A stretch of 64,000 nt of DNA from CAIMUM01 sp034429715 (GCA_034429715.1 DAOUFR010000074.1:1-64000); one strand, 5' to 3'; positions 24,436 through 33,765 are shown, counted from the stretch's first letter. Made by a program: numbers and translations. Notes: a model not told the origin generated them from the sequence alone.

Positions 24436-24891
24436 ATGACCGATGACGAGGTTCAGTTAAAAAAATTACTGAGGGAGCTTTTTCGCAGCCAGCTGTTTGC
24501 TGCGATGGCCACGCAGCAACTGACACGCCCACATAGCAACCTGGTCGCCTTTGCCTCCACAGATGACCTTAAGAACATAATATTCGCTACCAGGCGCGCC
24601 ACCAACAAATATTCCAACCTTCTATCCAACAACAATGTCTCGATGTTGATCGACAACCGCACCAACCGGGATTCGGATTTTCGCAACGCCGTAGCGGTCA
24701 CCGTCATCGGGGCTGCGGAAGAGGTAAAAGGGAATGAGTTGGAGAGCCTGCGCTCCCTCTACCTTATAAAACATCACAACCTTGAGAAATTTGTCCATTC
24801 CCCTGATTCAGCGCTTTTTAAAATAAAGGCCAAAAGATACTATATTGTGCGTAATTTCCAGGAAGTAATGGAACTCAAGGTGGAGGGCTGA
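24436..24891 (+). CDS. Pyridoxamine 5'-phosphate oxidase (PPOX) family protein
   Basis: This 151-residue split-barrel flavin-binding fold shows LFAAMATQQLTRPHSNLVAFAS near the start (substrate/FMN strand region). FATRRATNKYSNLLSNNNVSMLID near residue 55 and the terminal FKIKAKRYYIVRNFQE strand also fit the general PPOX pattern. The family includes FMN- and F420-dependent oxidoreductases and heme-degrading proteins, and no substrate can be assigned. It lies 62 bp before the 2'-O-methyltransferase gene in the same direction. Confidence 0.75.
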   Translation: MTDDEVQLKKLLRELFRSQLFAAMATQQLTRPHSNLVAFASTDDLKNIIFATRRATNKYSNLLSNNNVSMLIDNRTNRDSDFRNAVAVTVIGAAEEVKGNELESLRSLYLIKHHNLEKFVHSPDSALFKIKAKRYYIVRNFQEVMELKVEG

Positions 24892-24953
24892 GATATATTG
24901 TCCACAAAGGCCGGTGAATCGGCGTTTTATGCGGCGCTTGCGGGCAGGTTGAA

Positions 24954-25721
24954 GTGGAGATAATCGAGGGAAGGAATCCCCTGATTGAGGCCCTCAAAGC
25001 CGGCCGGCCTGTCAGTAAAATATTGCTGGACAGCAATATCAGAAGGCATGGGGCCGTGGAACTGATCTTAAATCTGTCAAGAGCCAGAGGAGTACCCGTT
25101 GAATTCGTTAACAGACGGATATTAGAAAAGCAGAGCTCCACAGGCTCAAGCCAGGGTGTAATCGCCTTCGCCGAAGTAAAAGAATTGATCGACCTGGGCG
25201 AACTGATCGACATCTCGCTGGAAAAACCCGACAAGCCTTTGTACCTGTTACTGGATGGTATTGAGGATCCCCATAATCTGGGAGCCATATTGAGGACCGC
25301 CGAGGCCACAGGCGTTCATGGGGTCGTTGTCCGTGAGCGGAGAGCTGCCGGCATTACTCCGGCGGTGATCAAAGCGTCGGCAGGGGCTGTGGAGTACGTG
25401 AATATAGCCAGGGTAGCCAACATTGCCCAGGCTGTGGTTACACTCAAAAATAACGGCATATGGGTTACGGGCATAGACATGGACGGGCAGACCGATTACC
25501 GCGCCATGGATTTCACGCTGCCGACGGCCATAGTGATCGGAGGTGAGGGGCAGGGCCTGTCGGATCTGGTACGCAGGAGGTGTGATTGGGTGGTATCCAT
25601 ACCGATGAAGGGCAAGATTATGTCACTTAACGCATCCGTGGCGGCAGCCGTGGTAATGTATGAGGTGCTGAGGCAAAGAGACGGTCCGCTGACGCGACAG
25701 AAACCTGGAATTAATATATAA
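24954..25721 (+). CDS. TrmH/RlmB family rRNA or tRNA 2'-O-methyltransferase
   Basis: This 255-residue SPOUT methyltransferase has an N-terminal substrate-binding domain (EGRNPLIEALKAG near residue 5). The catalytic knot domain has motif 1 NLGAILRTAEATGVHGVVV near 105, motif 2 IVIGGEGQGLSDLV near 195, and motif 3 IPMKGKIMSLNASVAAAVVMYEV near 220. Size and N-terminus fit RlmB, which methylates G2251 of 23S rRNA using SAM. Start is GTG 24954, the first usable start after an in-frame stop. A weak ribosome site (CAGG) precedes it. Confidence 0.85.
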   Translation: MEIIEGRNPLIEALKAGRPVSKILLDSNIRRHGAVELILNLSRARGVPVEFVNRRILEKQSSTGSSQGVIAFAEVKELIDLGELIDISLEKPDKPLYLLLDGIEDPHNLGAILRTAEATGVHGVVVRERRAAGITPAVIKASAGAVEYVNIARVANIAQAVVTLKNNGIWVTGIDMDGQTDYRAMDFTLPTAIVIGGEGQGLSDLVRRRCDWVVSIPMKGKIMSLNASVAAAVVMYEVLRQRDGPLTRQKPGINI

Positions 25722-25767
25722 GAACTGAATCATTGACTACGAGCGGATAAGTCGCCACAGTTAAAGG

Positions 25768-28020
25768 CTAAAACGAGAAACCGTTCTCGCGAAACAGGCG
25801 AAGGCAGATAGCAGTAACATCCCCGTCATACAAAATCCCCGCGTTGTCTGAGATCTCCTGCAGGGCTGCCTCTATGCCAAGGCCGGGCCGGTAAGGACGG
25901 GGAAAAGCCATGGCTTCGACTACATCGGCCACCATCAGGATTCTAGCATCGATGCAAATCTCCTCCCCTTTCAGTCCGCGAGGATAGCCCGAGCCGTCCA
26001 ACCTCTCGTGATGCTGCAACGATACTTCGGCAATCGGCCAGGGGAACTCCACAGGCTTGAGCATCTCGTAGCTGCCCTGAGCATGTGTCTGGATGATCTG
26101 GCGCTCTATAGCAGTCAGCGTGCCCGGTTTGCTGAGAATCTCCATCGGCACGTAGACCTTGCCTATATCGTGGATCTTTGCGGTTATCTCGATGCCTTCC
26201 AATTGGTCTTCGGACATCCCCATTTCTTTGGCTATAGCGGCGGCCAGTTTTGCCACGCGCTCCTGGTGGCCTGCTGTATACGGATCTCTCATCTCGATTA
26301 TGCGTGCCATGGCCGTAACTATATCGCGCACCGTCTGATGAAGCTGTTCAAGGCTGCTCTCAACCCGCTCTCCCGTCCGCCTCAGGTAGCCTATCTCCTC
26401 ATCCTGTGCCTCTTTTTCTGCGACCTCAGCCTTTTTATGTGTGGCGAGATCGATGATGGTTGCCGTTAATTGTCCTGTGCCCTGCACCGGGCTCATATAT
26501 ACGACTACGTCTCTGGTAGAGCCGTCCCTGCAGGCGAATTTGAACTCGAAGGTACTGGGGGCGGATTCGGAATCGATCTGGCGCAGCAGGTGATAGCGTT
26601 TAAGCCTTGGCTGGTCATCGGCGGCCACAAATTCTATCCAGCTTTTCTTCCCCTCGACTTCCTCTTTTGAATAGCCGGATAGAGCCTCGAAGCCGGTGTT
26701 GACTGCCGCTAAAGTTGTATCCTGGTTAATTAATATGGCGGCAGTGGCAGCGATATCAAACGGCATTGCCGCCTGCGGTGGTTCTTCATGTGTTGAGGTT
26801 GCGGGCCCGGTCTCCGGCGCCACGCCTGCAGATGATTGTTCTGCCTGAACGTCAGCCACGCTGAAGCTGAAGATCAGGCAAGCCGGCGTTCCCAGTTCGT
26901 TATCTATCCAGGCGATCCGCATGCGGCAGGGCAGTTCAGAGCCATCCTTTCGCTGCAGAGTAAAATCAATCTCCTTCTGCTGCTTATTGCTGACGCAGTC
27001 CATGATGCCGGCCCGGATATCTCGAGGCTGTGAGTCAGGCATAAGACTCTCAAGGTCGTTTCCCAGCAAGTCCTCTTTTTCGCATCCAAGCAGGAGCAAC
27101 AGCTTTCCTGACGTGTGCGTAATATGGCAGTCAAGGTCCGTTATGGCGACAGGTTCCAGCGAAAGGTCGACTACCTGGCGATAAAGACGCTCCTCTTCTT
27201 TTAAACCTTCCTCAATTCTTTTCTGCTCGGTTATATCCTGGAAATGGATGATGAAATACGACGGACCGGCCTCATTATCTCCGATAAGCGATATGCTCAT
27301 GGCCACCCATATCATTCGTCCGTCTCTGGCCTGCAGCCGCCTCTGTATCGGTAATTCCGGTTTATCCAGCGACAGGAAAAGAGACATGATATCGCCGCCT
27401 GCTTCCCGCTCCTGAGTCGGCAGCATATCATCATAACGGCTCTCAAGGATCTCCCTTTCCTCGTAACCAACCATATCGCAGAAGGACTTATTGACCTTGA
27501 GGAAGATACCTTCCGTGCTGATGATGGTGAGGCCGGTGGAGAGGTCCTCGAAAGCAAGCTGGAAGCGCCTTTCAGCCTCATGCCAGGCTTTTTCCACCGA
27601 GTGGTGTTCCGTTATGTCCAGCCAGTGGCCCAGCGTCAGCCAGTTACCGCCATATTTGAAATAAGTAATCTTTTCGGCGATCCACCGCTTCTTACCTTCG
27701 CGGGTGGTGATTTTGAACTCGTGGCTGGTGCCTTCGTCTTCTTCAAAGAAAGAGGCTATGTTCTGCTTCGGTTTCTGCCGATAGCGAGGATTGATCAGCC
27801 GCTGGTAGTCCTTGCCGGACAACTCGTCCTGGCTGTAGCCGGTGATGTGGCGGAACTCGATATTGGTGTAAATAAACTTGCCATCGCGCGTGATATAAAT
27901 ACCTGCAGGAGAGTTCCTGAAAAGGGCGGTACAAAGTTCTGCCGCCGCCTCCGGCAATATTCTCAGGACATCTGTCCTGTCGGAAATCGCGTCCATAAAA
28001 TTGCTCCGGGTTACCTGCAT
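25768..28020 (-). CDS. Multi-PAS HD-GYP protein, predicted c-di-GMP phosphodiesterase
   Basis: This 750-residue soluble protein has four PAS domains (about residues 30-150, 155-280, 285-395, 420-540) and then an HD-GYP domain (about 560-745). The phosphodiesterase signature is complete: HD in KIHDIGKVYVP, the downstream HHERLDGSGYPRGLKG (HHE...GYP), and the final VADVVEAM helix. HD-GYP proteins hydrolyse c-di-GMP to GMP or pGpG. The PAS modules would sense redox, ligand or light-type cues. No membrane segment. It is divergent from the substrate-binding lipoprotein gene. Confidence 0.88.
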   Translation of the reverse strand: MQVTRSNFMDAISDRTDVLRILPEAAAELCTALFRNSPAGIYITRDGKFIYTNIEFRHITGYSQDELSGKDYQRLINPRYRQKPKQNIASFFEEDEGTSHEFKITTREGKKRWIAEKITYFKYGGNWLTLGHWLDITEHHSVEKAWHEAERRFQLAFEDLSTGLTIISTEGIFLKVNKSFCDMVGYEEREILESRYDDMLPTQEREAGGDIMSLFLSLDKPELPIQRRLQARDGRMIWVAMSISLIGDNEAGPSYFIIHFQDITEQKRIEEGLKEEERLYRQVVDLSLEPVAITDLDCHITHTSGKLLLLLGCEKEDLLGNDLESLMPDSQPRDIRAGIMDCVSNKQQKEIDFTLQRKDGSELPCRMRIAWIDNELGTPACLIFSFSVADVQAEQSSAGVAPETGPATSTHEEPPQAAMPFDIAATAAILINQDTTLAAVNTGFEALSGYSKEEVEGKKSWIEFVAADDQPRLKRYHLLRQIDSESAPSTFEFKFACRDGSTRDVVVYMSPVQGTGQLTATIIDLATHKKAEVAEKEAQDEEIGYLRRTGERVESSLEQLHQTVRDIVTAMARIIEMRDPYTAGHQERVAKLAAAIAKEMGMSEDQLEGIEITAKIHDIGKVYVPMEILSKPGTLTAIERQIIQTHAQGSYEMLKPVEFPWPIAEVSLQHHERLDGSGYPRGLKGEEICIDARILMVADVVEAMAFPRPYRPGLGIEAALQEISDNAGILYDGDVTAICLRLFRENGFSF

Positions 28021-28119
28021 CCGCCCTCCTGTGATCCCTTGCCCGTAATCGATACAGCGAATAACCAGACTTTACCCGACTATTTTACATTGATTGTCTG
28101 AATCAGTAAAAAATTACAT

Positions 28120-28149
28120 CTGAAAAGCATGGTTGGGAAATGCTATAAT
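28120..28149 (+). promoter_or_regulatory. Promoter of the ABC substrate-binding lipoprotein gene
   Basis: CTGAAA (28120-28125), 18-bp spacer and a perfect TATAAT (28144-28149) lie about 50 nt before ATG 28200. Confidence 0.5.
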
Positions 28150-28199
28150 AATGGCATCCACAGACAGAAACTGGCAATAAGTTTGCCCGGGAGTTTATT

Positions 28200-29375
28200 A
28201 TGAAAACAACTTTCCTGACTCTGGTTATAGTTGCGGTATTGGCTCTATGCACGATCCCGGCCTGTGTTCCCCAGCAGGAATTGCCGGCAGAGATTCCCAT
28301 CGGCTGTGTTTTGTCTCTTACCAGCGCACCGGCTGCTGGCCCCAATTTGGTTAAGGCTGCCCAGCTTGCAGTGGATGAGATCAATGGGCGTGGAGGCCTG
28401 GATGGCAAAAAGCTCCGCCTCGTCATAGAGGACCAGGGGCCGTCTGCGGCCACCGCGCTATACGCAATTCATAAGCTGGTGGAAGAACAGAAGATCCAGG
28501 TCATGGTAGGCTGCGACAACAGCGAAGCCGTGATGTCGGCAGGACCATACCTTGAAAGCAAGGGGGTACTGCTCGTATCACCATCAGCAACGTCCAGCGC
28601 CCTCTCCGATTACAGCTGGTCTAAGTGGACTTACAGAACATGCCCCAGCGATTCTTTGCAGGGGGGTGTTGTTTCCAGGCTTATTAAAGATAAAGGCTAT
28701 AAAAAGGTTGCCATGCTTGTGCAGGATACGATTTATGGCAAAGGGATTGAGGCGACGGCCAGGGATTATTTAAAGGGAGATGCGGAGATCGTGGCATCGC
28801 TGACGTATGACCCTGCCAAGCTAAGCTATCTGTCGGAGCTTAATACTATTAAGGAGGCCGGGCCGGATTGTGTACTGCACGTCGGATTGTACGTCGATGG
28901 AGCCGTTGTCTACGCACAGGCTCTTAAAACCGGCTTAGATAATCTACCCTGGATAGCGGTGGACGGTTCTTACGACATGCCGTTGGATAAGTATCTCGAC
29001 GCTGCCAGGTTTATGGAAAAGGCCATGACGGGAACTGTGCCGGTGCCGGACAAGCACTCTGCTGTTTACAAAGCTTTCGCTTACAACTTCAACAATGCAT
29101 ATCAGTTCGCTCCCACCATTTATTGCGATACCGTCTATGACAGTATCAACCTGATCGCATTAGCTCTGAAAAAGGCTAATACCTATAACGGTGGTGCGAT
29201 CAGGGATGCGCTGCTGGCCGTTGGCAACAATTATCCCGGAGCCAGCGGTTCCATAACTTTCAACCCGTCCGGTGAACGAACTGCAGGAAGCTATGGCATC
29301 TGGAAGGTCGTGGTGAAGGGCACACAGTACGAGTATAGCATTTCAGATGACATAATCAACCTGGGCAAGCCTTAA
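28200..29375 (+). CDS. ABC transporter substrate-binding lipoprotein, branched-chain amino-acid (LivJ) type
   Basis: This 391-residue protein has a lipoprotein signal (MKTTFLTLVIVAVLALC..., lipobox TIPAC with Cys near residue 22). A type I periplasmic-binding fold follows: IPIGCVLSLTSAPAAG, AAQLAVDEINGRGGLDGKKL and VLLVSPSATSSALSDY. Family members bind branched-chain amino acids, amides, urea or aromatic compounds, and the pocket residues do not settle the ligand here. No permease or ATPase genes lie nearby. It is therefore either an orphan binding protein that shares a transporter encoded elsewhere, or an extracytoplasmic sensor. Confidence 0.85.
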   Translation: MKTTFLTLVIVAVLALCTIPACVPQQELPAEIPIGCVLSLTSAPAAGPNLVKAAQLAVDEINGRGGLDGKKLRLVIEDQGPSAATALYAIHKLVEEQKIQVMVGCDNSEAVMSAGPYLESKGVLLVSPSATSSALSDYSWSKWTYRTCPSDSLQGGVVSRLIKDKGYKKVAMLVQDTIYGKGIEATARDYLKGDAEIVASLTYDPAKLSYLSELNTIKEAGPDCVLHVGLYVDGAVVYAQALKTGLDNLPWIAVDGSYDMPLDKYLDAARFMEKAMTGTVPVPDKHSAVYKAFAYNFNNAYQFAPTIYCDTVYDSINLIALALKKANTYNGGAIRDALLAVGNNYPGASGSITFNPSGERTAGSYGIWKVVVKGTQYEYSISDDIINLGKP

Positions 29376-29451
29376 GAAGACAGATAATGCGGGATGCGAT
29401 GGGCCGCTTTGAGTGGCTTCCGTATTTCTTATTGCCTGTGAAGGTTAAGTG

Positions 29452-29721
29452 TCAGTGCGGCATGCCGTCAGCCGAGAAATGGGGATAGTCCTGGGTTATG
29501 ACGAATTTTGCCCACTTTCCTATATGGCCGTATTGTAAGTGGCATTTCTGGCAGAGTATGACGCAGTTATGTAGCGAAGTATCGCCGCCCAGTTCGGCCG
29601 GCTTCTTAAGGTGGGCGTAGCCGGAATCTACTTCTATCGCGTTGCCGCAATACGCGCAGACCCTTTTCTGCCGTATGAAGGCCTTGTCTTTTATATCCTG
29701 AGCGAATTCCTTGGGGCTCAT
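29452..29721 (-). CDS. HNH endonuclease-type small protein
   Basis: This 89-residue protein has the zinc-finger HNH layout: CAYCGN near residue 22, AHLKKPAELGGDTSLHNCVILC in the middle, and CQKCHLQYGH near 60. The two CxxC pairs would hold one zinc, and the His/Asn positions fit the beta-beta-alpha metal nuclease core. Solitary HNH proteins of this size are common and of unsettled role. TAAACT lies 6 nt before the ATG, so the gene may have its own leaderless promoter. Otherwise it is the last gene of the hyp cluster, 69 bp after the protease gene. Confidence 0.75.
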   Translation of the reverse strand: MSPKEFAQDIKDKAFIRQKRVCAYCGNAIEVDSGYAHLKKPAELGGDTSLHNCVILCQKCHLQYGHIGKWAKFVITQDYPHFSADGMPH

Positions 29722-29790
29722 TTTTCAAGTTTACCGTAAGCTGACCGCATCTCCAAATCAATCTAATTTAAGCATAACCGGCAACCTATT

Positions 29791-30258
29791 TCAATCCGGC
29801 CGCTCAATCTCGCTTCTCACAGCCCGGATGACATCAGGTAATTTCGCTTCTATAATGGGTGAAAGGTCAAGGCCGTGAGATGTATCGGCGGGCTCAATAC
29901 CGATCAATGTTACCTGTGGAGGTTGTTGCTGCCCGAGTTGTCTGATAAGTTTCAGGCTGTCGAGTATGCCCATCCCGTGCAAAGAGGTGGTTGTCCCGTC
30001 CGCTATATTTTCCTCACGCAGGTCAAAGCGGTAAATATCGCCGGAGCGTCCGCCGGCCCGCAGAGCGTCCACAATAATAAGCCTGTCAACATCGCCGTCC
30101 AATAGAGATATGAGGTCCGGGCTGGTGCCTCCATCTATAAGGCGGACGCCGCTGTATTTACCCTGTCCCCGCATCTCCATAACGGTGCGAACGCCGATGC
30201 CGTCATCGCGGCAGAGCAGATTGCCGATGCCAAGTACCATTATGCCCGGCTTCTTCAT
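29791..30258 (-). CDS. Hydrogenase maturation protease (HyaD/HycI family)
   Basis: This 155-residue protein has GIGNLLCRDDGIGVRTV at the N-terminus (conserved Gly-Asn and Asp) and LIIVDALRAGG near residue 68. LHGMG near 100 and IGIEPADTSHGLDLSPI near 125 complete the nickel-sensing endopeptidase family pattern that removes the C-terminal tail of the [NiFe] hydrogenase large subunit. The start is placed at ATG 30258, 8 nt after the hypE stop. The frame could extend to 30306, but that would overlap hypE by 41 bp and add a non-conserved tail. It sits directly after hypCDE-type genes. Confidence 0.85.
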   Translation of the reverse strand: MKKPGIMVLGIGNLLCRDDGIGVRTVMEMRGQGKYSGVRLIDGGTSPDLISLLDGDVDRLIIVDALRAGGRSGDIYRFDLREENIADGTTTSLHGMGILDSLKLIRQLGQQQPPQVTLIGIEPADTSHGLDLSPIIEAKLPDVIRAVRSEIERPD

Positions 30259-30265
30259 ATATTGC

Positions 30266-31270
30266 TCAACATATGCGCGGCAGTATCTCTCCAACCGGCA
30301 TATCAACGATGCGTGATGAACCTATACGGGTCTTCATCACCACCCTGCCCCTGTGCTCGGCCGTTACTTCGCCGATGGCCACCGCCTGCCGGGCGTATTT
30401 GTTCTTCTTCATGGCTGACAGGACTTTGCCGGAGTCAGCTTCAGTCACCGCGGCAATCAGCTTGCCCTCGTTGGCTATATAGAGGGGATCGAGTCCAAGC
30501 AATTCGCACGCCCCACGTACACCGTCGTGAACCGGGATTTTTCCCTCTTCTATGATAATGCCGACATCTGACTGTTTGGCGAATTCGTTGAGAGTGGAGG
30601 CCAATCCCCCCCTGGTGGGATCGCGCAGGCTGTGTATATTTTTGCTGACTGAAAGCATTGCCGATACCAGATGGTTCAGGGGAGCACAGTCGCTGGCCAC
30701 AGGGAGAGAAAGATGCAAACCCTCGCGCTGGCTCATCACGGCCATCCCGTGTTCGCCGATGCCCCCGCTCAAGATTATTTTGTCGCCCGGCCTGGCATTA
30801 GAGCCGGATATATCTATGCCACCTTCGATCAAACCGATACCAGTCGTATTGATAAACAGGCGGTCTGCTTTGCCGCGATCTACAACTTTAGTATCGCCCG
30901 TAACTATCTGGACACCTGCCTCCGCAGCGGTATCTTTTACTGATGCCATGATTTGCCGCAGGTCATCGATATCCATCCCCTCTTCGATTATCAGCGCCAG
31001 GCTTATATAGAGAGGTCTTGCTCCGCTCATGGATAAATCGTTGACCGTGCCGCAGACAGCCAGTCTGCCGATATCCCCACCCGGAAAGAAAATAGGACTG
31101 ACTACATAGCTGTCGGTGGTGAATGCCAGTCTGCCTGATAGATCCAGCACGGCTGAATCGTCCATATGTGCGAGCACTGGATTCATAATAGCGGGCGCCA
31201 GCACTTTGGAGATGAGATCGTGGCTCAATCTGCTGCCGCTGCCGTGGGCCAGTAAAATCTTTTCACCCAT
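30266..31270 (-). CDS. hypE: Hydrogenase maturation protein HypE
   Basis: This 334-residue protein starts MGEKILLAHGSGS and ends GEILPRIC. HypE uses ATP to dehydrate the carbamoyl group carried on the C-terminal cysteine (PRIC motif) to a thiocyanate, source of the cyanide ligands of [NiFe] hydrogenase. The AIRS/PurM-type fold is visible (STDSYVVSPIFFPGGDIGRLA, VTGDTKVVDRG, DPTRGGLASTLNEFA). The ATG at 31270 overlaps the hypD stop by 8 bp and has GGAG 7 nt upstream; a longer frame to 31300 has weaker support. Translationally coupled to hypD. Confidence 0.93.
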   Translation of the reverse strand: MGEKILLAHGSGSRLSHDLISKVLAPAIMNPVLAHMDDSAVLDLSGRLAFTTDSYVVSPIFFPGGDIGRLAVCGTVNDLSMSGARPLYISLALIIEEGMDIDDLRQIMASVKDTAAEAGVQIVTGDTKVVDRGKADRLFINTTGIGLIEGGIDISGSNARPGDKIILSGGIGEHGMAVMSQREGLHLSLPVASDCAPLNHLVSAMLSVSKNIHSLRDPTRGGLASTLNEFAKQSDVGIIIEEGKIPVHDGVRGACELLGLDPLYIANEGKLIAAVTEADSGKVLSAMKKNKYARQAVAIGEVTAEHRGRVVMKTRIGSSRIVDMPVGEILPRIC

Positions 31271-32354
31271 CGTATGCTCCGTACTGATAATAGGCGGCAC
31301 AGCTTCCCTCCGAAGAGACCATACAGGGCCCCACCGGATTTTCCGGCGTACATGCTTTACCGAATAGCCCGCAGTCCAACGGCTTGATGACGCCTCGCAG
31401 TATCTCCCCGCAGCGGCAGCCGGCGTGCTCTCTAACAGGGGGCAATTCGACCTCGAACCTCCGGGTGGCGTCGAAACGGTCGTATCTGTTTTTCAGGCTC
31501 AAACCGCTTTGTGGGATATCTCCTATGCCTCGCCAGCAGGCATCTGCGGTATCGAAGACGTCATTCATTAAATCCTGCGCCCTGATATTACCCTCCGGCT
31601 TTACGCCGCGCGTATATGCAATGTCGACACGCGCGATGCCGTCTTCGATCTGCTGAACCAGCATCTCGACTGCCTGTAAAATATCTATGGGCTCGAAGCC
31701 TGCAACAACGCATGCCACACCATAATCTCTGGCGTAGGCTTCATAAGGCTTGGTCCCTATAATCGTACTGACGTGGCCGGGGCAGATGATGCCGTTCAGG
31801 CGGATCTCACCCAGGTCGAGCAGTGCCCGCATGGCGGGGGGAGTCATTTTGAGATGGCAGAGGACGTAAAAGTTATCGATCCTCTCCCTTTCCGCCTGCA
31901 GAACAGCAGAGGCCACGGTGGGCGCCGTTGTCTCGAACCCCACACCCAGGAAGATCGCTGCCCTGTCAGGATTATCACGGGCTGCCTGCAATGCGTCCTG
32001 CGTGGAATATACAATGCGGATATCTCCACCTGCCGCGCGGGCCTGCTGCAGGCTTGAATAGCTGCCCGGCACTTTGAGCATATCGCCAAAAGTCGTGATG
32101 ATCACACCGGGGACCTGGGAGAGGGCGATGGCCCTGTCGATATCGCCATTGGCTGTAACGCATACGGGGCATCCGGGACCGGAAAGCATATCGATATGCG
32201 GGGGTAGTAGCTGTCTGATGCCATTTCGCATTATGGCTACGGTATGCCCGCCGCAGAACTCCATGAGACGTGCCGGCCTGGTGGAGATCCGTGCAATTTT
32301 ATCGGCCAGCTTGCGGGCCAGACCCGGATCGCGGAATTCGTCGATGAATTTCAT
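31263..32354 (-). CDS. hypD: Hydrogenase maturation protein HypD
   Basis: This 363-residue protein has LMEFCGGHTVAIMR near residue 34 (essential Cys), SGPGCPVCVTANGDID near 62, GVGFETTAPTVA near 140, and a C-terminal [4Fe-4S] cysteine set (HAGCRCGEIL, LDCGLFGKAC, GPCMVSSEGSC). HypD forms the scaffold with HypC on which the Fe(CN)2CO group is built. It is followed by hypE with an 8-bp overlap. It is preceded by a beta-propeller lipoprotein gene with an 84-bp gap rather than directly by hypC. Confidence 0.94.
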   Translation of the reverse strand: MKFIDEFRDPGLARKLADKIARISTRPARLMEFCGGHTVAIMRNGIRQLLPPHIDMLSGPGCPVCVTANGDIDRAIALSQVPGVIITTFGDMLKVPGSYSSLQQARAAGGDIRIVYSTQDALQAARDNPDRAAIFLGVGFETTAPTVASAVLQAERERIDNFYVLCHLKMTPPAMRALLDLGEIRLNGIICPGHVSTIIGTKPYEAYARDYGVACVVAGFEPIDILQAVEMLVQQIEDGIARVDIAYTRGVKPEGNIRAQDLMNDVFDTADACWRGIGDIPQSGLSLKNRYDRFDATRRFEVELPPVREHAGCRCGEILRGVIKPLDCGLFGKACTPENPVGPCMVSSEGSCAAYYQYGAYDG

Positions 32355-32438
32355 CAGGCCACAATTGTACTTGAACGAAATGGATAGGTACAGCCGATCT
32401 CACCCGGCAAGACCATCGCCCATTGCAAGCTATCGGGC

Positions 32439-33464
32439 TCAGCGCCAGTCGGTTAATCCTGTATCACTGCACTCGCTGCGCGTTATACGGGTCTGATTGC
32501 TGCCGTCGGCGTTCATTATATAGATTTCCCCGTTGTCGTTGATGCAATCACGTTTGGAATAAAATACGATCTTGCTGCCGTCCGGAGACCATGCAGGATA
32601 CTTGTTATCGATCAGTCCGGAAGTTAAGCGGGTGCGTCCGCTGCCATCCGGATACATGACGTAAACCTCGAAATTGCCGTTTTCGTTGGATTGAAAGGCT
32701 ATTCGGTTTCCATCAGGGGACCACATGGGGTATGTATCGACCTGGGGTTTGTCGGTGATCCTGGTCTGGTTGGAACCATCGGAGCGCATGATGTATATCT
32801 CGGCGTTGCCGTCCCTATCGCTCATGAAGGCTATACGGTTTCCATCAGGCGACCAGCAGGGGGCGGCATCGTTAAAAGAGTTGTTGGTCAGTCGTACCTG
32901 ATCGCTGCCATCGGCATTCATCACATATAGCTGATCATTACCGTCGCGGTTGGATGAAAAGGCGATCTTCCGGCTGTCGGGTGACCATGCCGGGAAAGCA
33001 TCATCGGCATCAGTATTAGTAAGGCGTATCTGGTTGTTTCCATCCGCATCGATGGAATAAATGTGCCAGTAGCCGTCCATATCCGTGAAGAAGGCAATTT
33101 TTTTGCCGTCGGGCGACCACCGTGGGAACCGTTCCCCTCCGGTCCTGTTTTTTGTCAGCCTCTGCCAGTTGCTTCCGTCTTCATTGGCCGTGTACATCTG
33201 AGGGCCCTCGTCATCATTGGTTCCGGAGATAAATACCAGCTTGTGCAGATTGACAGGTTGACTGGCAGCTTCGGTTTTGCCCTCAATTGGCACGCTTGCA
33301 GGCGTGATATTTTCAGCCGGTGGGGTTGCGATAGTGGTCTGCTTGGGTATATCTGAGGGAGTCTGGTCAGGGACTGCTGCCGGCTCCGTAGAGCAGGCCG
33401 TGACGACCGTGCTGAAGACTGCAATGATCAAAGCTAATGCTGCTAATAATCTGTTGATTTTCAT
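32439..33464 (-). CDS. Lipoprotein with six-bladed TolB/PD40-like beta-propeller
   Basis: This 341-residue protein has a lipoprotein signal with lipobox VTAC (Cys near residue 24), a Pro/Thr-rich linker to about residue 70, then six repeats of about 42 residues. Five carry the WSPDG/WSPDS motif followed by (K/R)IAF-x-S-x-x-DGN, (E/Q)IYVM, and DGSNQTRLT; the first blade is divergent. Such propellers are protein-interaction domains at the cell surface. The repeats also make the DNA repetitive here. It sits between hypC and hypD on the same strand. A GAGGAGG ribosome site precedes the ATG. Confidence 0.82.
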   Translation of the reverse strand: MKINRLLAALALIIAVFSTVVTACSTEPAAVPDQTPSDIPKQTTIATPPAENITPASVPIEGKTEAASQPVNLHKLVFISGTNDDEGPQMYTANEDGSNWQRLTKNRTGGERFPRWSPDGKKIAFFTDMDGYWHIYSIDADGNNQIRLTNTDADDAFPAWSPDSRKIAFSSNRDGNDQLYVMNADGSDQVRLTNNSFNDAAPCWSPDGNRIAFMSDRDGNAEIYIMRSDGSNQTRITDKPQVDTYPMWSPDGNRIAFQSNENGNFEVYVMYPDGSGRTRLTSGLIDNKYPAWSPDGSKIVFYSKRDCINDNGEIYIMNADGSNQTRITRSECSDTGLTDWR

Positions 33465-33520
33465 CGGATTCCCTCCTCACGAATTAAGAGCGGGCTGTTC
33501 CGGGCTCGTCTTATGCCGAT

Positions 33521-33757
33521 TTACTGCAAGGCGGCGCTGCCGTCCGCGGCAACCAGGCGCTCGAGAATATCCAGAGTTTCCTTCGCTTCAGCTTCGTCCA
33601 GCACATTAATGGCATATCCTGTATGCAGCAGGACGTAGTCACCTATGCGTGCTTCCGGCGTGAGAGCGATGCTGACCTTTCGGCTGACGCCTCCGATATC
33701 GACATCGGCCTGTTCGCCTTCGATGTGGGTTATCTTGACTGGAACAGCAAGGCACAT
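33521..33757 (-). CDS. hypC: Hydrogenase maturation chaperone HypC
   Basis: This 78-residue protein starts MCLAVPVKI, the invariant HypC/HupF N-terminus whose Cys2 carries the Fe(CN)2CO intermediate. An OB-like beta-barrel follows, with VDIGGVSRKVSIALTPEARIGDYVLLHTGYAI. It works with HypD in cofactor assembly. No ribosome site precedes the ATG, while a promoter's -10 box is 8 nt upstream, suggesting a leaderless message. hypD lies downstream past the propeller lipoprotein. Confidence 0.93.
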   Translation of the reverse strand: MCLAVPVKITHIEGEQADVDIGGVSRKVSIALTPEARIGDYVLLHTGYAINVLDEAEAKETLDILERLVAADGSAALQ

Positions 33758-33765
33758 TTGGTAAA

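Noticed and set aside
31271..31300. Longer hypE start, and likewise the longer protease start (30259-30306)
   Set aside because: The extensions overlap the preceding genes more deeply and are not conserved, while the chosen starts give canonical N-termini.
32439..33464. Short tandem DNA similarities resembling a repeat array
   Set aside because: They are in-frame codons for beta-propeller blades (WSPDG motif) about 126 bp apart, not CRISPR repeats; no spacer-like structure.
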